64,000 nt of DNA, from assembly GCA_023386315.1 (NCBI GenBank), contig JAEWJZ010000028.1, positions 310,001 through 374,000 on the forward strand, in the 5' to 3' direction. The notes under the pieces are model-generated. The model was not told the DNA's origin, searched no databases, and saw only the letters and a program-made list of their open reading frames with translations. This document shows, piece after piece, positions 52,681 to 61,459 of this stretch; positions within the stretch are counted from its first letter, which is position 1, and every line of letters begins with the position of its first letter. Made by a program: the position numbers and the translations under genes. Source of the DNA: Bacillota bacterium (GTDB taxonomy: Bacteria > Bacillota > Clostridia > Lachnospirales > Lachnospiraceae).

Positions 52681-54108
52681 ATGAGACTTGAAAAAGCAAC
52701 ACCAGAATCACAGGGAATTCATTCCTGTGGGATTCTGGAATTTTTAAACAAGGTAAACGAACAGGGATTAGAACTTCATTCATTTATGCTGCTTAAGAAC
52801 GGAAAAAATATTGCTGACTGCTGGTGGAAGCCGTATGGGCCCCAGTACCGGCACCAGCTGTTTTCTTTAAGCAAAAGCTTTACATCCATGGCAATCGGCC
52901 TGGCAGTTGAGGAGGGCCTGCTGACGACAGATACCCTGATTGCTGATATTTTTACAGCTGAAATGAAAGAGCTGGGGGAAAAGGTTGATGAGAAAATTAA
53001 GAGAATGACCGTGAAAAACCTACTGACAATGGGAACAGGGATGACATATGAGAACTGGAGCTGGGGTGATGAGAAGTATAATAACATTCTGGGTTTTTTA
53101 AGCTCCCATGTGAAGAATGAGCCGGGAAGCGCGTTTTTTTACAATACCATGGCTACCTATATGTGTTCTGCGATTATTACAAGATTAACCGGTCAGAAGC
53201 TTGTGGACTATCTTATGCCCAGACTGTTTGTGCCGCTGGGGATTGACCCTGTCTGGGAGGAAGATAATCTGGGTATCAGCTTTGGCGGCTTTGGACTGAA
53301 CATCAAAACAGAGGATATCGCCGTTTTTGGGCAGATGCTTCTGCAAAAAGGAGAATACAATGGACGGCAGCTCGTACCTGCAGCATGGATAGAGGAAGCA
53401 ACCTCCAAACAGATTAACAACGGAGATGAAGTTGATAACGATTGGAACCAGGGATATGGATACCAGTTCTGGAGATGCGTACCCGAAGGAGTATACCGCG
53501 GAGATGGTATGTATGGACAATACTGTATCGTTATGCCTGAATACAACTGTGTTCTTGCTGTAACAAGCAATGCGGACATGGGTAAATTTTTGAGACTGAT
53601 CTGGAGTGACCTTCTTCCGGTACTTGGAGGGGAAGCGGAACTGCCTCAAAGTGATGATTACAGTAAACTGGTTGAGTTTGGTGCAGGCCAGACACATCTG
53701 AAGGTGAAGGAAAATGCAGAGTCCTATCCCGTATTTCGGGCGACCTACCTGCTATCTTCTGATACCGCAGTGGAGAAAGATTTCAAAATAAAAAAGATCA
53801 GATTTGATTTTGAAAATGGCGAATGTCTGCTTGCTCTTTATAACGGGGAAAACTCTCAGCCCTTATATGTGGTCCGTTTTAAAGAGAAAAAATGGGTGGA
53901 GAACACGAAGGCGTTCTGGGAAGAAGAATCCTTTTACAGAGCGGTCTGCTATGGGGAGTGGAGTCATGAGGAGTTTTCCGCCTGCATCTGGCATTATGAG
54001 ACACCACTGAATACAAAACTTAAGTTTACGTTCCGTGAGGAAAGGAACAGGCTGGTTTTTAAATTGACTGCACAGCAGGAAATGACACTTAACTATGTCA
54101 AAATATAA
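52681..54108 (+). CDS. Beta-lactamase-like serine hydrolase
   Basis: 475 aa, class C-type fold: FSLSKSFTS has the SxxK nucleophile and Lys; FYNTMATYM gives the YxN Tyr. A C-terminal extension from about residue 330 forms a separate beta-rich domain, as in other cytosolic serine hydrolases of Firmicutes. No signal peptide, so a cytosolic esterase or amidase and not an antibiotic resistance enzyme. GGGAGG precedes the ATG. It lies after the cluster terminator, so its link to the sugar cluster is weak. Confidence 0.83.
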   Translation: MRLEKATPESQGIHSCGILEFLNKVNEQGLELHSFMLLKNGKNIADCWWKPYGPQYRHQLFSLSKSFTSMAIGLAVEEGLLTTDTLIADIFTAEMKELGEKVDEKIKRMTVKNLLTMGTGMTYENWSWGDEKYNNILGFLSSHVKNEPGSAFFYNTMATYMCSAIITRLTGQKLVDYLMPRLFVPLGIDPVWEEDNLGISFGGFGLNIKTEDIAVFGQMLLQKGEYNGRQLVPAAWIEEATSKQINNGDEVDNDWNQGYGYQFWRCVPEGVYRGDGMYGQYCIVMPEYNCVLAVTSNADMGKFLRLIWSDLLPVLGGEAELPQSDDYSKLVEFGAGQTHLKVKENAESYPVFRATYLLSSDTAVEKDFKIKKIRFDFENGECLLALYNGENSQPLYVVRFKEKKWVENTKAFWEEESFYRAVCYGEWSHEEFSACIWHYETPLNTKLKFTFREERNRLVFKLTAQQEMTLNYVKI

Positions 54109-54113
54109 AGAAG

Positions 54114-54716
54114 TTAAGGTTCATTTTTCCCCTCTTTGTTTTTAGCGGTAACCTCCCGGAATATACTGTCTGAATCGCTTTTTTGTGTTTTCTGGCAGCC
54201 TGCCATTAATTGGTTTTTCTGTGATATTTCCGCCATTATGGTAATAAAATCTTCCTTTGTCAGAGGTTTTTTATCATCTTTTAGTTCGTAGCCTATTTGA
54301 CCGCTTACCTCTATGGTAGCTGTTTTTACATCTTTTATAGAGCTTACACCGTTTTGACGCAGACGTGTTTCAAGCCTGTCAACAGTAAGCCGTAATTTTT
54401 TTAGATTTTTCAGAATGATCTCTCCATTTTCAATAACAATCACAGCTTTGCCAGAAAAGAGAGATTCGAAGATGTCAAACTTTATTTCCAGATATTCCGA
54501 AATAACCATAAGCATGGTGAATATGAATGCAATCAGCAATGTGCCCCAGATTTCATCTTCAGCGATCGGCTGTATTAAAAGAGAACCGATGCCAACCATA
54601 ACAATGGTCTGAGTGATTGTCATCTGTGAGATTGATTTACGTCCTCCCAATCGCAGTATAAATTTACCTGCGAGAAAAATAACAATTGTTTTCCAAATTA
54701 AACTATAATTCATCAC
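54114..54716 (-). CDS. DUF421/YetF-like membrane protein
   Basis: 200 aa. Three N-terminal hydrophobic spans (IWKTIVIFLAGKFILRLGGRKSISQMTITQTIVM, then VGIGSLLIQPI and LLIAFIFTMLMVI), followed by the conserved DUF421 soluble domain: FSGKAVIVIENGEIILKNLKKLRLTVDRLETRLRQNGVSSIKDVKTATIEVSGQIG (in pieces). The charged tail after residue 170 lacks homology I recognise. Family role is linked to envelope and spore proteins in Bacillus; exact role unknown. GAGGAGATC precedes the ATG. Confidence 0.87.
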   Translation of the reverse strand: MMNYSLIWKTIVIFLAGKFILRLGGRKSISQMTITQTIVMVGIGSLLIQPIAEDEIWGTLLIAFIFTMLMVISEYLEIKFDIFESLFSGKAVIVIENGEIILKNLKKLRLTVDRLETRLRQNGVSSIKDVKTATIEVSGQIGYELKDDKKPLTKEDFITIMAEISQKNQLMAGCQKTQKSDSDSIFREVTAKNKEGKNEP

Positions 54717-54842
54717 AAGATCTCCTCTGCGAATTTTTAAGTTATTGCTTATTATTAATTCATTTAGACATTATTATGTAACAGCCATTAAATTAGGGGG
54801 AATGAGGAACCCCGGAAAATTTCAGCAATGAAAGGAACATAA

Positions 54843-55043
54843 ATGGACGGAACAGTAAGAAAAGATATTAAAATCGGTGACCACGTTATGGTGGTGCAAA
54901 AACAGGATCAGAGAACAGGCAAGCTGACAGAAGGTGTGGTCCAGAGAATACTGACTAATTCTCCCAATCATCCAAGAGGCATTAAAGTGATGCTGGAAGG
55001 AGGAATTGTAGGGAGAGTACAGGGAGGAATGGACCGGAAATAG
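54843..55043 (+). CDS. ywbE: YwbE family protein
   Basis: 66 aa. Whole protein matches the short YwbE/DUF2196 family: KIGDHVMVVQKQDQRTGKLTEG, NHPRGIKVML, GRVQGG at the end. Basic, single-domain and conserved; function unknown. ATG 54843 is preceded by AAAGGAAC. It runs ten bases ahead of the MFS gene and is likely co-transcribed with it. Confidence 0.88.
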   Translation: MDGTVRKDIKIGDHVMVVQKQDQRTGKLTEGVVQRILTNSPNHPRGIKVMLEGGIVGRVQGGMDRK

Positions 55044-55052
55044 GAGGGTTCA

Positions 55053-56285
55053 ATGATAAAATTAAGCAGGGAAGAGAAGTCATGGATACTGGTTGATTGC
55101 GGTAATTCGGCTTATTCCATGGCTGTCACCACCGCGTTACTGCCAATTATGTTTGGAATGTTTGACAATGTGAAACGCAGCATGGACCTGGGATACTTTA
55201 ACTCTATTGCCAGTATACTGGTGGCCGCCTTAAGTCCTGTTTTAGGTGCTGCCGCCGATTATAAGGACAAAAAGAAGCGCTTTTTTGTATTCTTTACCTG
55301 TCTGGGGGTCCTTTCTACCGCGTCGCTGGCGTTTATACCGCCTTCCAGCGGACAATGGCAGCTTTTAATTCTATTTTTTATCTTATCAGCAATTGGATTT
55401 GCAGGATCCAATATTTTTTACGATGCATTTATTGTGGATGTTACCAGTGATGAAAGAATGGATAAGATATCCTCCCTTGGCTTTGCATTTGGATATATAT
55501 CCAGTGTGATTCCCTTTGGTATCAGTCTGGTGCTTATATTTCTTCTGGGAATGGAAAAATCAATCGGATATCAGATTGGATTTATCATTACTGCTTTATG
55601 GTGGGGGCTCTTTACCATACCCATGATCAGAGACGTGAGACAGATTCATTATGTGGAATCCCGGCAGGATATGGTAAAGAATAGTTTTAAAAGGCTGGCA
55701 GAAACATTTAAACAGATGAAACAGTATAAAACAGTTTTCTGCTTTCTGGGTGCATATTTTTTTTACATTGATGGTGTGGATACCATAATTAAGATGGTAA
55801 TTCCCTATGCCACCGCTGTTATGGGAAATAATGCGCTGGATACCTTTTCGCTGCTGGCAATTTTGCTGATTATACAGATAATCGCCTTTCCCTGTGCTAT
55901 TTTCTATGGAACTATGGCGAAACGTTATTCTGCAAGAACTATGATTATCGTTGGGATATTTACTTATATTATTTCCTGTGTTTCGGCATTTTTTGTGGCA
56001 TCCGTATGGCATATTTTCATACTTGGTGCCATGATCGGTTCTGCACAGGGTGGGATTCAGGCGCTCAGTCGGTCTTATTTTGCGAAGATTATTCCAAAGG
56101 ATAAATCCAATGAATTTTTTGGGTTTTACAATATATTTGGTAAATTCTCAGCTATTATGGGACCAACGCTGATGTCCCTTACTACGGCAGTTACCGGCAA
56201 TGCAAGGTGGAGTATTCTGGGAATTATTCCTCTGTTTTTAGCGGGATTCCTTATTTTTATAAGACTTCCTATGGAACAAAATTAA
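55053..56285 (+). CDS. MFS transporter, UMF1/Atg22-like
   Basis: 410 aa with about 12 hydrophobic spans. SWILVDCGNSAYSMAVTTALLPIMF at the start is the hallmark of the UMF1 family, whose yeast member Atg22 exports amino acids from the vacuole; ALSPVLGAAADYKDKKKRFF is the first cytosolic loop motif and GGIQALSRSYFAKIIPKDKSNEFFGFYNIFGKFSAIMGP the equivalent of the second half. Bacterial substrates are unknown. Preceded by ATAGGAGG. Confidence 0.88.
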   Translation: MIKLSREEKSWILVDCGNSAYSMAVTTALLPIMFGMFDNVKRSMDLGYFNSIASILVAALSPVLGAAADYKDKKKRFFVFFTCLGVLSTASLAFIPPSSGQWQLLILFFILSAIGFAGSNIFYDAFIVDVTSDERMDKISSLGFAFGYISSVIPFGISLVLIFLLGMEKSIGYQIGFIITALWWGLFTIPMIRDVRQIHYVESRQDMVKNSFKRLAETFKQMKQYKTVFCFLGAYFFYIDGVDTIIKMVIPYATAVMGNNALDTFSLLAILLIIQIIAFPCAIFYGTMAKRYSARTMIIVGIFTYIISCVSAFFVASVWHIFILGAMIGSAQGGIQALSRSYFAKIIPKDKSNEFFGFYNIFGKFSAIMGPTLMSLTTAVTGNARWSILGIIPLFLAGFLIFIRLPMEQN

Positions 56286-56308
56286 GGTAAAGGATGGTGA
56301 AATAGAAA

Positions 56309-57601
56309 ATGAACAAGGGAAAAGCAAAGCATTTAATCGTGATCTCTTATGATGCATTTTCTGAAGATAACTGGGAAAAAGCAAGCCGGCTTCCCAATCT
56401 TTCCCGGTTAATAGAAAACGGAGCTTCCAGCACAAAATTAAAAAGTGTGTATCCGACCCTCACCTATGTCGTCCATACCACTATGGTGACCGGCGTTTAT
56501 CCGGATAAGCACGGAATCTATCATAATAACCCGCTCCAGCCATTTGTTGACGAAGAAGATCAGGCGTGGTTCTGGTTTAGAAAAGATATCAGGGTGCCTG
56601 CTGTGTATGACGCATTAAAGAAGCAGAAGATGAAATCAGCCGGGATTCTGTGGCCTGTTACCGGTAAAGCAGCCATTCGCTATAATATGCCGGAGATTAA
56701 GGCGATCGGACAGGAGAATCAGGCTTTGAAGATATTGAAAAACGGAAATCCGTTTTTTTGTATGGGGCTTGAGCTTAAATACGGAAAAATAAGAAAAGGG
56801 ATTGAACAGCCTTATCTGGATGACTTTACAGTCATGTGTGGAAAAGATACCATATTAAGAAAAAAACCGGAACTATTGATGATTCATTTTATTGATCTGG
56901 ACGATGCAAAGCATCACCATGGGACAGACAGTGCAGAGATTGAAAAGGTTTTGATCCGCATGGATGAAAGAATCGGTAAGATGATGGAAGCAGTTACTGA
57001 GGCAGGCATTTCAGAGGAAACGGTTTTCATGGTGCTGGGTGACCATGGTCAGAAAAATGTCAGATATAAGGTGAGACTGAATCAATTACTGAGAGAAGAC
57101 GGCCTTATTTACGAAGAAAATGGGAGCATGCAATGGAGAGCGTATCTGCAATCCACAGGCGGGTCTGCCTATTTGTACATAAAGGAGAATGATGAGGAGG
57201 TAAAGCAGCGCGCACTGCGGATTCTTCAAAAAGCGGCAGAGGAGGAAACCTTAGGTATAGAGAAAATCTATACCGGGGAAGAACTGGAACGGTTCCATTC
57301 CTTCCCGGTTTCTGGCTGTATGCTGGAAGCAAAACTGGGTTATAGTTTTGATGACAGCATTGCGGGCCCCCTTGTAACGGATTTAAAGGAAGAGAATAAA
57401 ACGTATGCGACCCATGGATATTCTCCGGAAAAGCCAGAGTATGGATGCTGCTTTGTGGTATCAGGAAAAGGGATTAAAAAAGGATATCAGCTGGGAGAAC
57501 TCCATATGGTAGATATCGCTCCAACAATTGCTTCCATCCTTGGTGTAGAAATTGGACCTTGTGACGGAAGAGTTCTGGAAGAGATGTTTCTCAATACGTG
57601 A
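56309..57601 (+). CDS. Alkaline-phosphatase-fold phosphodiesterase (NPP-like)
   Basis: 430 aa. ISYDAF holds the first metal Asp, YPTLTYVVHTTMVTGVYPDKHGIYHN contains the Thr nucleophile and HG motif of nucleotide pyrophosphatase/phosphodiesterases, IDLDDAKHHHG the second His-rich metal site, GDHGQ the third. No signal peptide or anchor, so cytosolic, unlike many NPPs. Substrates of family members include nucleotides and phospholipid head groups. Follows the MFS gene by 23 bases. Confidence 0.87.
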   Translation: MNKGKAKHLIVISYDAFSEDNWEKASRLPNLSRLIENGASSTKLKSVYPTLTYVVHTTMVTGVYPDKHGIYHNNPLQPFVDEEDQAWFWFRKDIRVPAVYDALKKQKMKSAGILWPVTGKAAIRYNMPEIKAIGQENQALKILKNGNPFFCMGLELKYGKIRKGIEQPYLDDFTVMCGKDTILRKKPELLMIHFIDLDDAKHHHGTDSAEIEKVLIRMDERIGKMMEAVTEAGISEETVFMVLGDHGQKNVRYKVRLNQLLREDGLIYEENGSMQWRAYLQSTGGSAYLYIKENDEEVKQRALRILQKAAEEETLGIEKIYTGEELERFHSFPVSGCMLEAKLGYSFDDSIAGPLVTDLKEENKTYATHGYSPEKPEYGCCFVVSGKGIKKGYQLGELHMVDIAPTIASILGVEIGPCDGRVLEEMFLNT

Positions 57602-57758
57602 GGAAATCCAGGGCTGTATTAACAGTTATGCTGAAATGGAATATAGAAAATCACAAAAAATCTTAGAAAAAGCCCCCAAGGATCCGATAAACATAATAAG
57701 AGATGCAGCAGGCTGGTTGCTGACAGTCTCTGAAAAATTCAGATCAGGGGGTATTTCT

Positions 57759-58265
57759 ATGAGTAAAAACAAATTTTTAAAAATTCTTTTCAGCGCTTTA
57801 TTAATTATGACAATGGCATTTACAGCAACCACATCTGCATATGCTGCAACAGGAACTAAGAAGGTAACTTCTTCCGGTAAAATGAGCATCGTGTTAAATA
57901 AGGGACAAACCGGTAATTCCAGTGAAGTTACATTCCGGGTTTCCGGTCTGCCTGCAAATGCTGTAATTACAAAGCTTGAGGTAAATCCGGGTTCGCTGAA
58001 AAGCTATTCAGGAGCCATGCTGACCAATTACCTTACTTTGACGAGCAGCAACAGGAGCTCAGCAGAGAAGGTGAGCTGGAACGGTAAGGAAAATACAACA
58101 TTGACAACTAGTGGGTTTTTAGCATCAAAAGCTAATGGAACGTATACAATTTCATTTAACTGCACTTGCTTAGGCGGTGCAATCTCTCACGGAATGATAC
58201 TGGATATTGGTTCTAAGACATACTCTAATCCTTACATTACAATATATTGGGACGACTCTTTTTAA
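57759..58265 (+). CDS. Small secreted protein of unknown function
   Basis: 168 aa from ATG 57759, seven bases after AGGGGG; the open frame from 57552 overlaps the phosphodiesterase and is not supported. Signal peptide: MSKNKFLKILFSALLIMTM then AFTATTSAYAATG with an AYA-A cleavage site. The mature part is about 140 residues of Ser/Thr/Asn-rich beta-type sequence (EVTFRVSGLPANAVITKLEV, SNRSSAEKVSWNG) with two cysteines (CTCLGG). It resembles a surface-exposed beta-sandwich; I do not recognise the family. Confidence 0.7.
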   Translation: MSKNKFLKILFSALLIMTMAFTATTSAYAATGTKKVTSSGKMSIVLNKGQTGNSSEVTFRVSGLPANAVITKLEVNPGSLKSYSGAMLTNYLTLTSSNRSSAEKVSWNGKENTTLTTSGFLASKANGTYTISFNCTCLGGAISHGMILDIGSKTYSNPYITIYWDDSF

Positions 58266-58297
58266 TTTCCTGTTACCGAAATAAACAGATATTACAA

Positions 58298-58336
58298 GAA
58301 AGATTTTCATATGACCAGCCCATATGGAAGTCTTTC
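58298..58336. repeat. Imperfect hairpin between the two unknown genes
   Basis: GAAAGATTTTCATATG (58298-58313) pairs with CATATGGAAGTCTTTC (58321-58336), two mismatches/wobbles. No T-tract follows, so it is not a convincing terminator; it may shape the message leader of the next gene. Confidence 0.4.
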
Positions 58337-58366
58337 ATCAGATAAAAAAGATAAGGAGTACATAAG

Positions 58367-58951
58367 ATGCGAATAGGAAATGAACAATCCTTAGCACAGA
58401 GCCGTCCGCTTACAGGAACACAGAAGCGGGGGAATGTGCCGTCACCAGATTATACCGATTTTCATTTTAACACAAAAACAGCGCCTGCAATGAGCGATGA
58501 AAAATACAAGACAGCTATAATCGAACAGGCAAAAAAGGATCAGGCGGCCGGAAAGTTCCAGTCAGATTCAGCTGGGTTTCGAAATCTTGTAAAAAGCTAT
58601 GTCTCTGCGGTATCCCCCGATCGGAAAAGCATTATTTCAGAGGGATTAAAAGCAATATATAAAAATATCAGGCAGGAGCCTAAAACCTTTAATTTGCTGG
58701 ATTATATGTTCGGTTCCGTTAAATACAGCAGGGAAGCAAATGATGTGTCTTACGCTGAATTTTACGACAGCAATGGAGAAATGGTAGCTTCATACTCCAA
58801 CGGCAGATGGATTTCCTATGGAACAAAAGCCGAAAATGCCCGTGAATCTGAGCTTTGGGGGATATATAATCAGGCATGGAATAGTGCGGCGAAAGCAAGT
58901 CGGGGGGCAGCGAATGGCAGTTCTGCGGCTTCCATTGATATGAAAGGTTGA
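58367..58951 (+). CDS. Hypothetical protein, 194 aa
   Basis: Not recognised. ATG 58367 follows ATAAGGAG. It is hydrophilic, lacks a signal peptide and membrane span, and has a Pro/Ser/Thr-rich first 40 residues (LAQSRPLTGTQKRGNVPSP), a helical middle (KTAIIEQAKKDQAAGKF, YVSAVSPDRKSIISEGLKAI), and a short YAEFYDSNGEMVASYSNGRWISYGTKAE stretch with beta character. The tail is Ala/Ser-rich. Its composition looks like a structural or signalling protein and not an enzyme. A terminator follows. Confidence 0.65.
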   Translation: MRIGNEQSLAQSRPLTGTQKRGNVPSPDYTDFHFNTKTAPAMSDEKYKTAIIEQAKKDQAAGKFQSDSAGFRNLVKSYVSAVSPDRKSIISEGLKAIYKNIRQEPKTFNLLDYMFGSVKYSREANDVSYAEFYDSNGEMVASYSNGRWISYGTKAENARESELWGIYNQAWNSAAKASRGAANGSSAASIDMKG

Positions 58952-58980
58952 TTTTTATATATTATTTATAGATACACGGG

Positions 58981-59029
58981 AAAGGAATTCAGGCTGCTGA
59001 GTTTTGTACAGCATTAGAATTCCTTTTTG
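58981..59029 (+). terminator. Intrinsic terminator
   Basis: Ten-base stem AAAGGAATTC (58981-58990) with GAATTCCTTT (59017-59026), inner GCTGCT/ACAGCA pairing, then TTG. Confidence 0.75.
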
Positions 59030-59071
59030 ATTGGATTACTTAAGCTTGAGAAAAACAGAGGGGGAACATGT

Positions 59072-59974
59072 ATGACCGCAGATATAAATGTAAATTGGGG
59101 CATTAATGGAGAGTCGGTTGCCACTACACCAACAACCTGGGAAGTGGCAGGAAAATATATTCTAAAACTGGTAAACACACAGAACTCTGCACTAAGTAAT
59201 ATAAGGCTTACTGCGGCACTTCATGTTCATGGGGTTCCTGTGCCGCATATTCTGAAAGCAATAGATGGCAGAGATTTTATAGTGGCAGAAGAGGGGTGCT
59301 ATCTGTTAATGGAGAAGCTGGCTGGCGTCCATATAAAAGATGTGTTTAAACAGGATTACGCAGCCATTGCTTATGAGACAGGCATCATTGCTGCAAAAAT
59401 CCACAGTGCACTTATGACAGTTACCGATAAACGGGCAGATCACACATTTTTTAATGAGGAACTGCAGGGCTGGGTTAGCAGTGGACTCTCCGACAGCATT
59501 TTGTTGACAAAAGAAGAATGGTCTGGACCAATAGAAGCATTATGCTGCATTTACCCCCGTTTACCGAAGCAGCAGATTCATCGGGATCTGCATTATGGTA
59601 ATTTGCTGTTTGAAGGAACAACATTAACCGGTGTTCTGGATTTTGATTTAGGTAAGCAGGATGCCCGTTTATTTGACATAGCATATTTTCTGTTAGGACA
59701 ATTATCAGGTCAGAAGGATCTTATGGCAATTAAGGATAAATGGCTTATATTTATCAGTCAGTTTCTCGATGGTTATGAAACTATCAATGTTTTAGAAGAA
59801 GAGGAAAAGAATGCGCTGCCGCTTATGATGCAGTGCATTGAACTTTTATTTGTAGTCTTTTGGCAGCAGCAGGAGAATCAGGAAGCTGCGCAAGAGACAG
59901 TAGGAATTTATAAATTTATCGGCATTTGTCAGGCAGTGAATCAATTTGAGGCAGTCGGAATAAATTTGTGTTGA
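59072..59974 (+). CDS. APH/ChoK-like phosphotransferase
   Basis: 300 aa from ATG 59072, which follows GAGGGGG; an ATG at 59027 is inside the preceding terminator. Kinase fold: LLMEKLAG, then IHRDLHYGNLLFEG with the catalytic HxDxxxxN and VLDFDLGKQDARLFDIAYFL with the DFD metal motif. This is the homoserine/choline-kinase-like branch that includes aminoglycoside phosphotransferases; nothing points to antibiotic resistance specifically. The ATP-loop Lys is near residue 31 (KYILKLVN). Confidence 0.82.
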   Translation: MTADINVNWGINGESVATTPTTWEVAGKYILKLVNTQNSALSNIRLTAALHVHGVPVPHILKAIDGRDFIVAEEGCYLLMEKLAGVHIKDVFKQDYAAIAYETGIIAAKIHSALMTVTDKRADHTFFNEELQGWVSSGLSDSILLTKEEWSGPIEALCCIYPRLPKQQIHRDLHYGNLLFEGTTLTGVLDFDLGKQDARLFDIAYFLLGQLSGQKDLMAIKDKWLIFISQFLDGYETINVLEEEEKNALPLMMQCIELLFVVFWQQQENQEAAQETVGIYKFIGICQAVNQFEAVGINLC

Positions 59975-60048
59975 ATTTTGTTTAAATAGATGATATTATA
60001 TGCCAGGTGCGTTTTCGCATATATAATACGAAAGGATTTTTACAAATA

Positions 60049-60648
60049 ATGTCAACCAAAACAGCTTCATCAATTCAGTCAACACCAACAGCTCCAACAA
60101 CTCCCTCTGCTATTGCCAATCCGGCTCCTCTCGGACTTTTAGGATTTGGAATGACTACCTGCCTGCTGAATATTCACAATGCAGGATTTATTCCTTTATC
60201 CATTGTAATCGTTGCAATGGGATTCGGATTAGGTGGTGCCGCTCAGATCATAGCTGGTATTATGGAATTCAGGAAAAATAACACGTTTGGTGCAACAGCA
60301 TTTACAGCCTATGGTTTCTTCTGGTGGTCTTTGATTTTAATCTGGATTAATCCGTTTAAAGGAATCCAGGCTGCTGACCCAATAAGCATGGGATTTTACC
60401 TCGGTCTCTGGTGTGTGTTCACCCTTTTCATGTTTATCGGAACCTTAAAACATAATCGTGCCAGCCAGGTGGTTTTTGGCTCTCTAACTGTTTTATTCTT
60501 CCTGCTGTCACTGGCTGACTTTACCGGAGCAGAATCCATACATACAATTGCCGGATATGTGGGTATGTTCTGCGGAGCGTCCGCTATCTATAATTCTATG
60601 GGACAGATTCTCAACCAGGAATTTAAAAAAACTATTTTACCTTTATAA
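60049..60648 (+). CDS. Acetate uptake transporter family (GPR1/FUN34/SatP)
   Basis: 199 aa from ATG 60049, with AAAGGAT about 11 bases before. Six hydrophobic spans after a Ser/Thr/Pro-rich 26-residue leader. NPAPLGLLGFGMTT is the defining AceTr motif at the start of span one; GGAAQIIAGIMEFRKNNTFGATAFTAYGFFWWSL fits the core. Family members carry acetate or succinate. A terminator follows. Confidence 0.9.
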   Translation: MSTKTASSIQSTPTAPTTPSAIANPAPLGLLGFGMTTCLLNIHNAGFIPLSIVIVAMGFGLGGAAQIIAGIMEFRKNNTFGATAFTAYGFFWWSLILIWINPFKGIQAADPISMGFYLGLWCVFTLFMFIGTLKHNRASQVVFGSLTVLFFLLSLADFTGAESIHTIAGYVGMFCGASAIYNSMGQILNQEFKKTILPL

Positions 60649-60695
60649 TTACCTGATAAACGGAGAAATCAAAGCAGCAACAGACCACAATGCGT

Positions 60696-60738
60696 ACACA
60701 TCTATGAGACAGTATATTCCATAGATGTGTTTTTTTAT
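60696..60738 (+). terminator. Intrinsic terminator
   Basis: Eleven-base perfect stem ACACATCTATG (60696-60706) with CATAGATGTGT (60720-60730), then TTTTTTTAT. The remaining gap to 60930 holds no convincing gene. Confidence 0.87.
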
Positions 60739-60930
60739 ATCATGGAATGACATTGACAAACACCGGTTTCATAATGCTTCATATAATTTTCCTGTATGTA
60801 ATTTAAAAAAAAGTCAGCCGTCCCATTATTATATGTCTCCGGCATGCTGCTATGAATTGACCGCAGACAGCAGGGCATATATAATTAATGATGACTTTTT
60901 AAATACCTATCGAAAAATGAGGTGGAAATA

Positions 60931-61383
60931 ATGACGATTTATGTAGATGCAGATGCCTGTCCGGTAGTTCGTATTGTTGAGAAAGCGGCAAAGGAACATA
61001 AAATAAATGTGTGTCTCCTATGTGATACCAATCATGTGCTGCAATCTGATTACAGCGAAATCAGGGTTATTGGCGCTGGAGCAGATGCCGTGGATTTTGC
61101 ATTAATCAATTTATGCAGAACAGGTGATATCGTGGTAACACAGGATTATGGAGTAGCGGCGATGGCGCTGGGAAAAGGCGCATATGGAATTCATCAGTCA
61201 GGAAAGTGGTATACCGATGATAATATCAATCAGCTCCTTATGGAACGGCACATTGCAAAAGCAGCAAGAAGAGCAAAATCTAAAAATTATCTCAGGGGAC
61301 CTGGAAAAAGAACAAAAGAAGATGATGAACGTTTTGAAGAATCCTTTCGAAAGTTAATTATATACGCAGTTGGAAAAGCGTGA
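60931..61383 (+). CDS. yaiI: YaiI/YqxD family protein (DUF188)
   Basis: 150 aa from ATG 60931 after GAGGTGG (a GTG at 60922 is inside that ribosome site). TIYVDADACPVV, VVTQDYGVAAMAL and RGPGKRTKEDDERFEESFRKLI are the conserved stretches of the family, which has a PIN-like fold with acidic residues. Biochemical role unknown. About 75 bases of AT-rich sequence separate it from the GH3 gene. Confidence 0.9.
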   Translation: MTIYVDADACPVVRIVEKAAKEHKINVCLLCDTNHVLQSDYSEIRVIGAGADAVDFALINLCRTGDIVVTQDYGVAAMALGKGAYGIHQSGKWYTDDNINQLLMERHIAKAARRAKSKNYLRGPGKRTKEDDERFEESFRKLIIYAVGKA

Positions 61384-61459
61384 CTGGTTCTTGCATATCA
61401 TTTTTAACGGGAGTAAAATAATTGGAAATATATAAATCATTATAAGGGGGAATTTAGTG

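Noticed and set aside
53185..53697. 170-codon antisense frame
   Set aside because: Lies wholly inside the serine hydrolase gene on the other strand, Cys/Ser/Pro-rich shadow composition, no ribosome site.
52681..54108. Beta-lactamase
   Set aside because: No signal peptide, and the C-terminal extra domain and cytosolic setting fit a general serine hydrolase.
57552..57758. N-terminal extension of the small secreted protein
   Set aside because: Overlaps the phosphodiesterase 3' end, and the ATG at 57759 has both a ribosome site and a complete signal peptide.
59072..59974. Antibiotic resistance aminoglycoside kinase
   Set aside because: Only the generic kinase motifs are visible, shared with choline and homoserine kinases; no mobile element or resistance context.
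60725..60931. 68-codon open frame ahead of yaiI
   Set aside because: Its ATG lies inside the terminator hairpin, there is no ribosome site, and the translation resembles no family.
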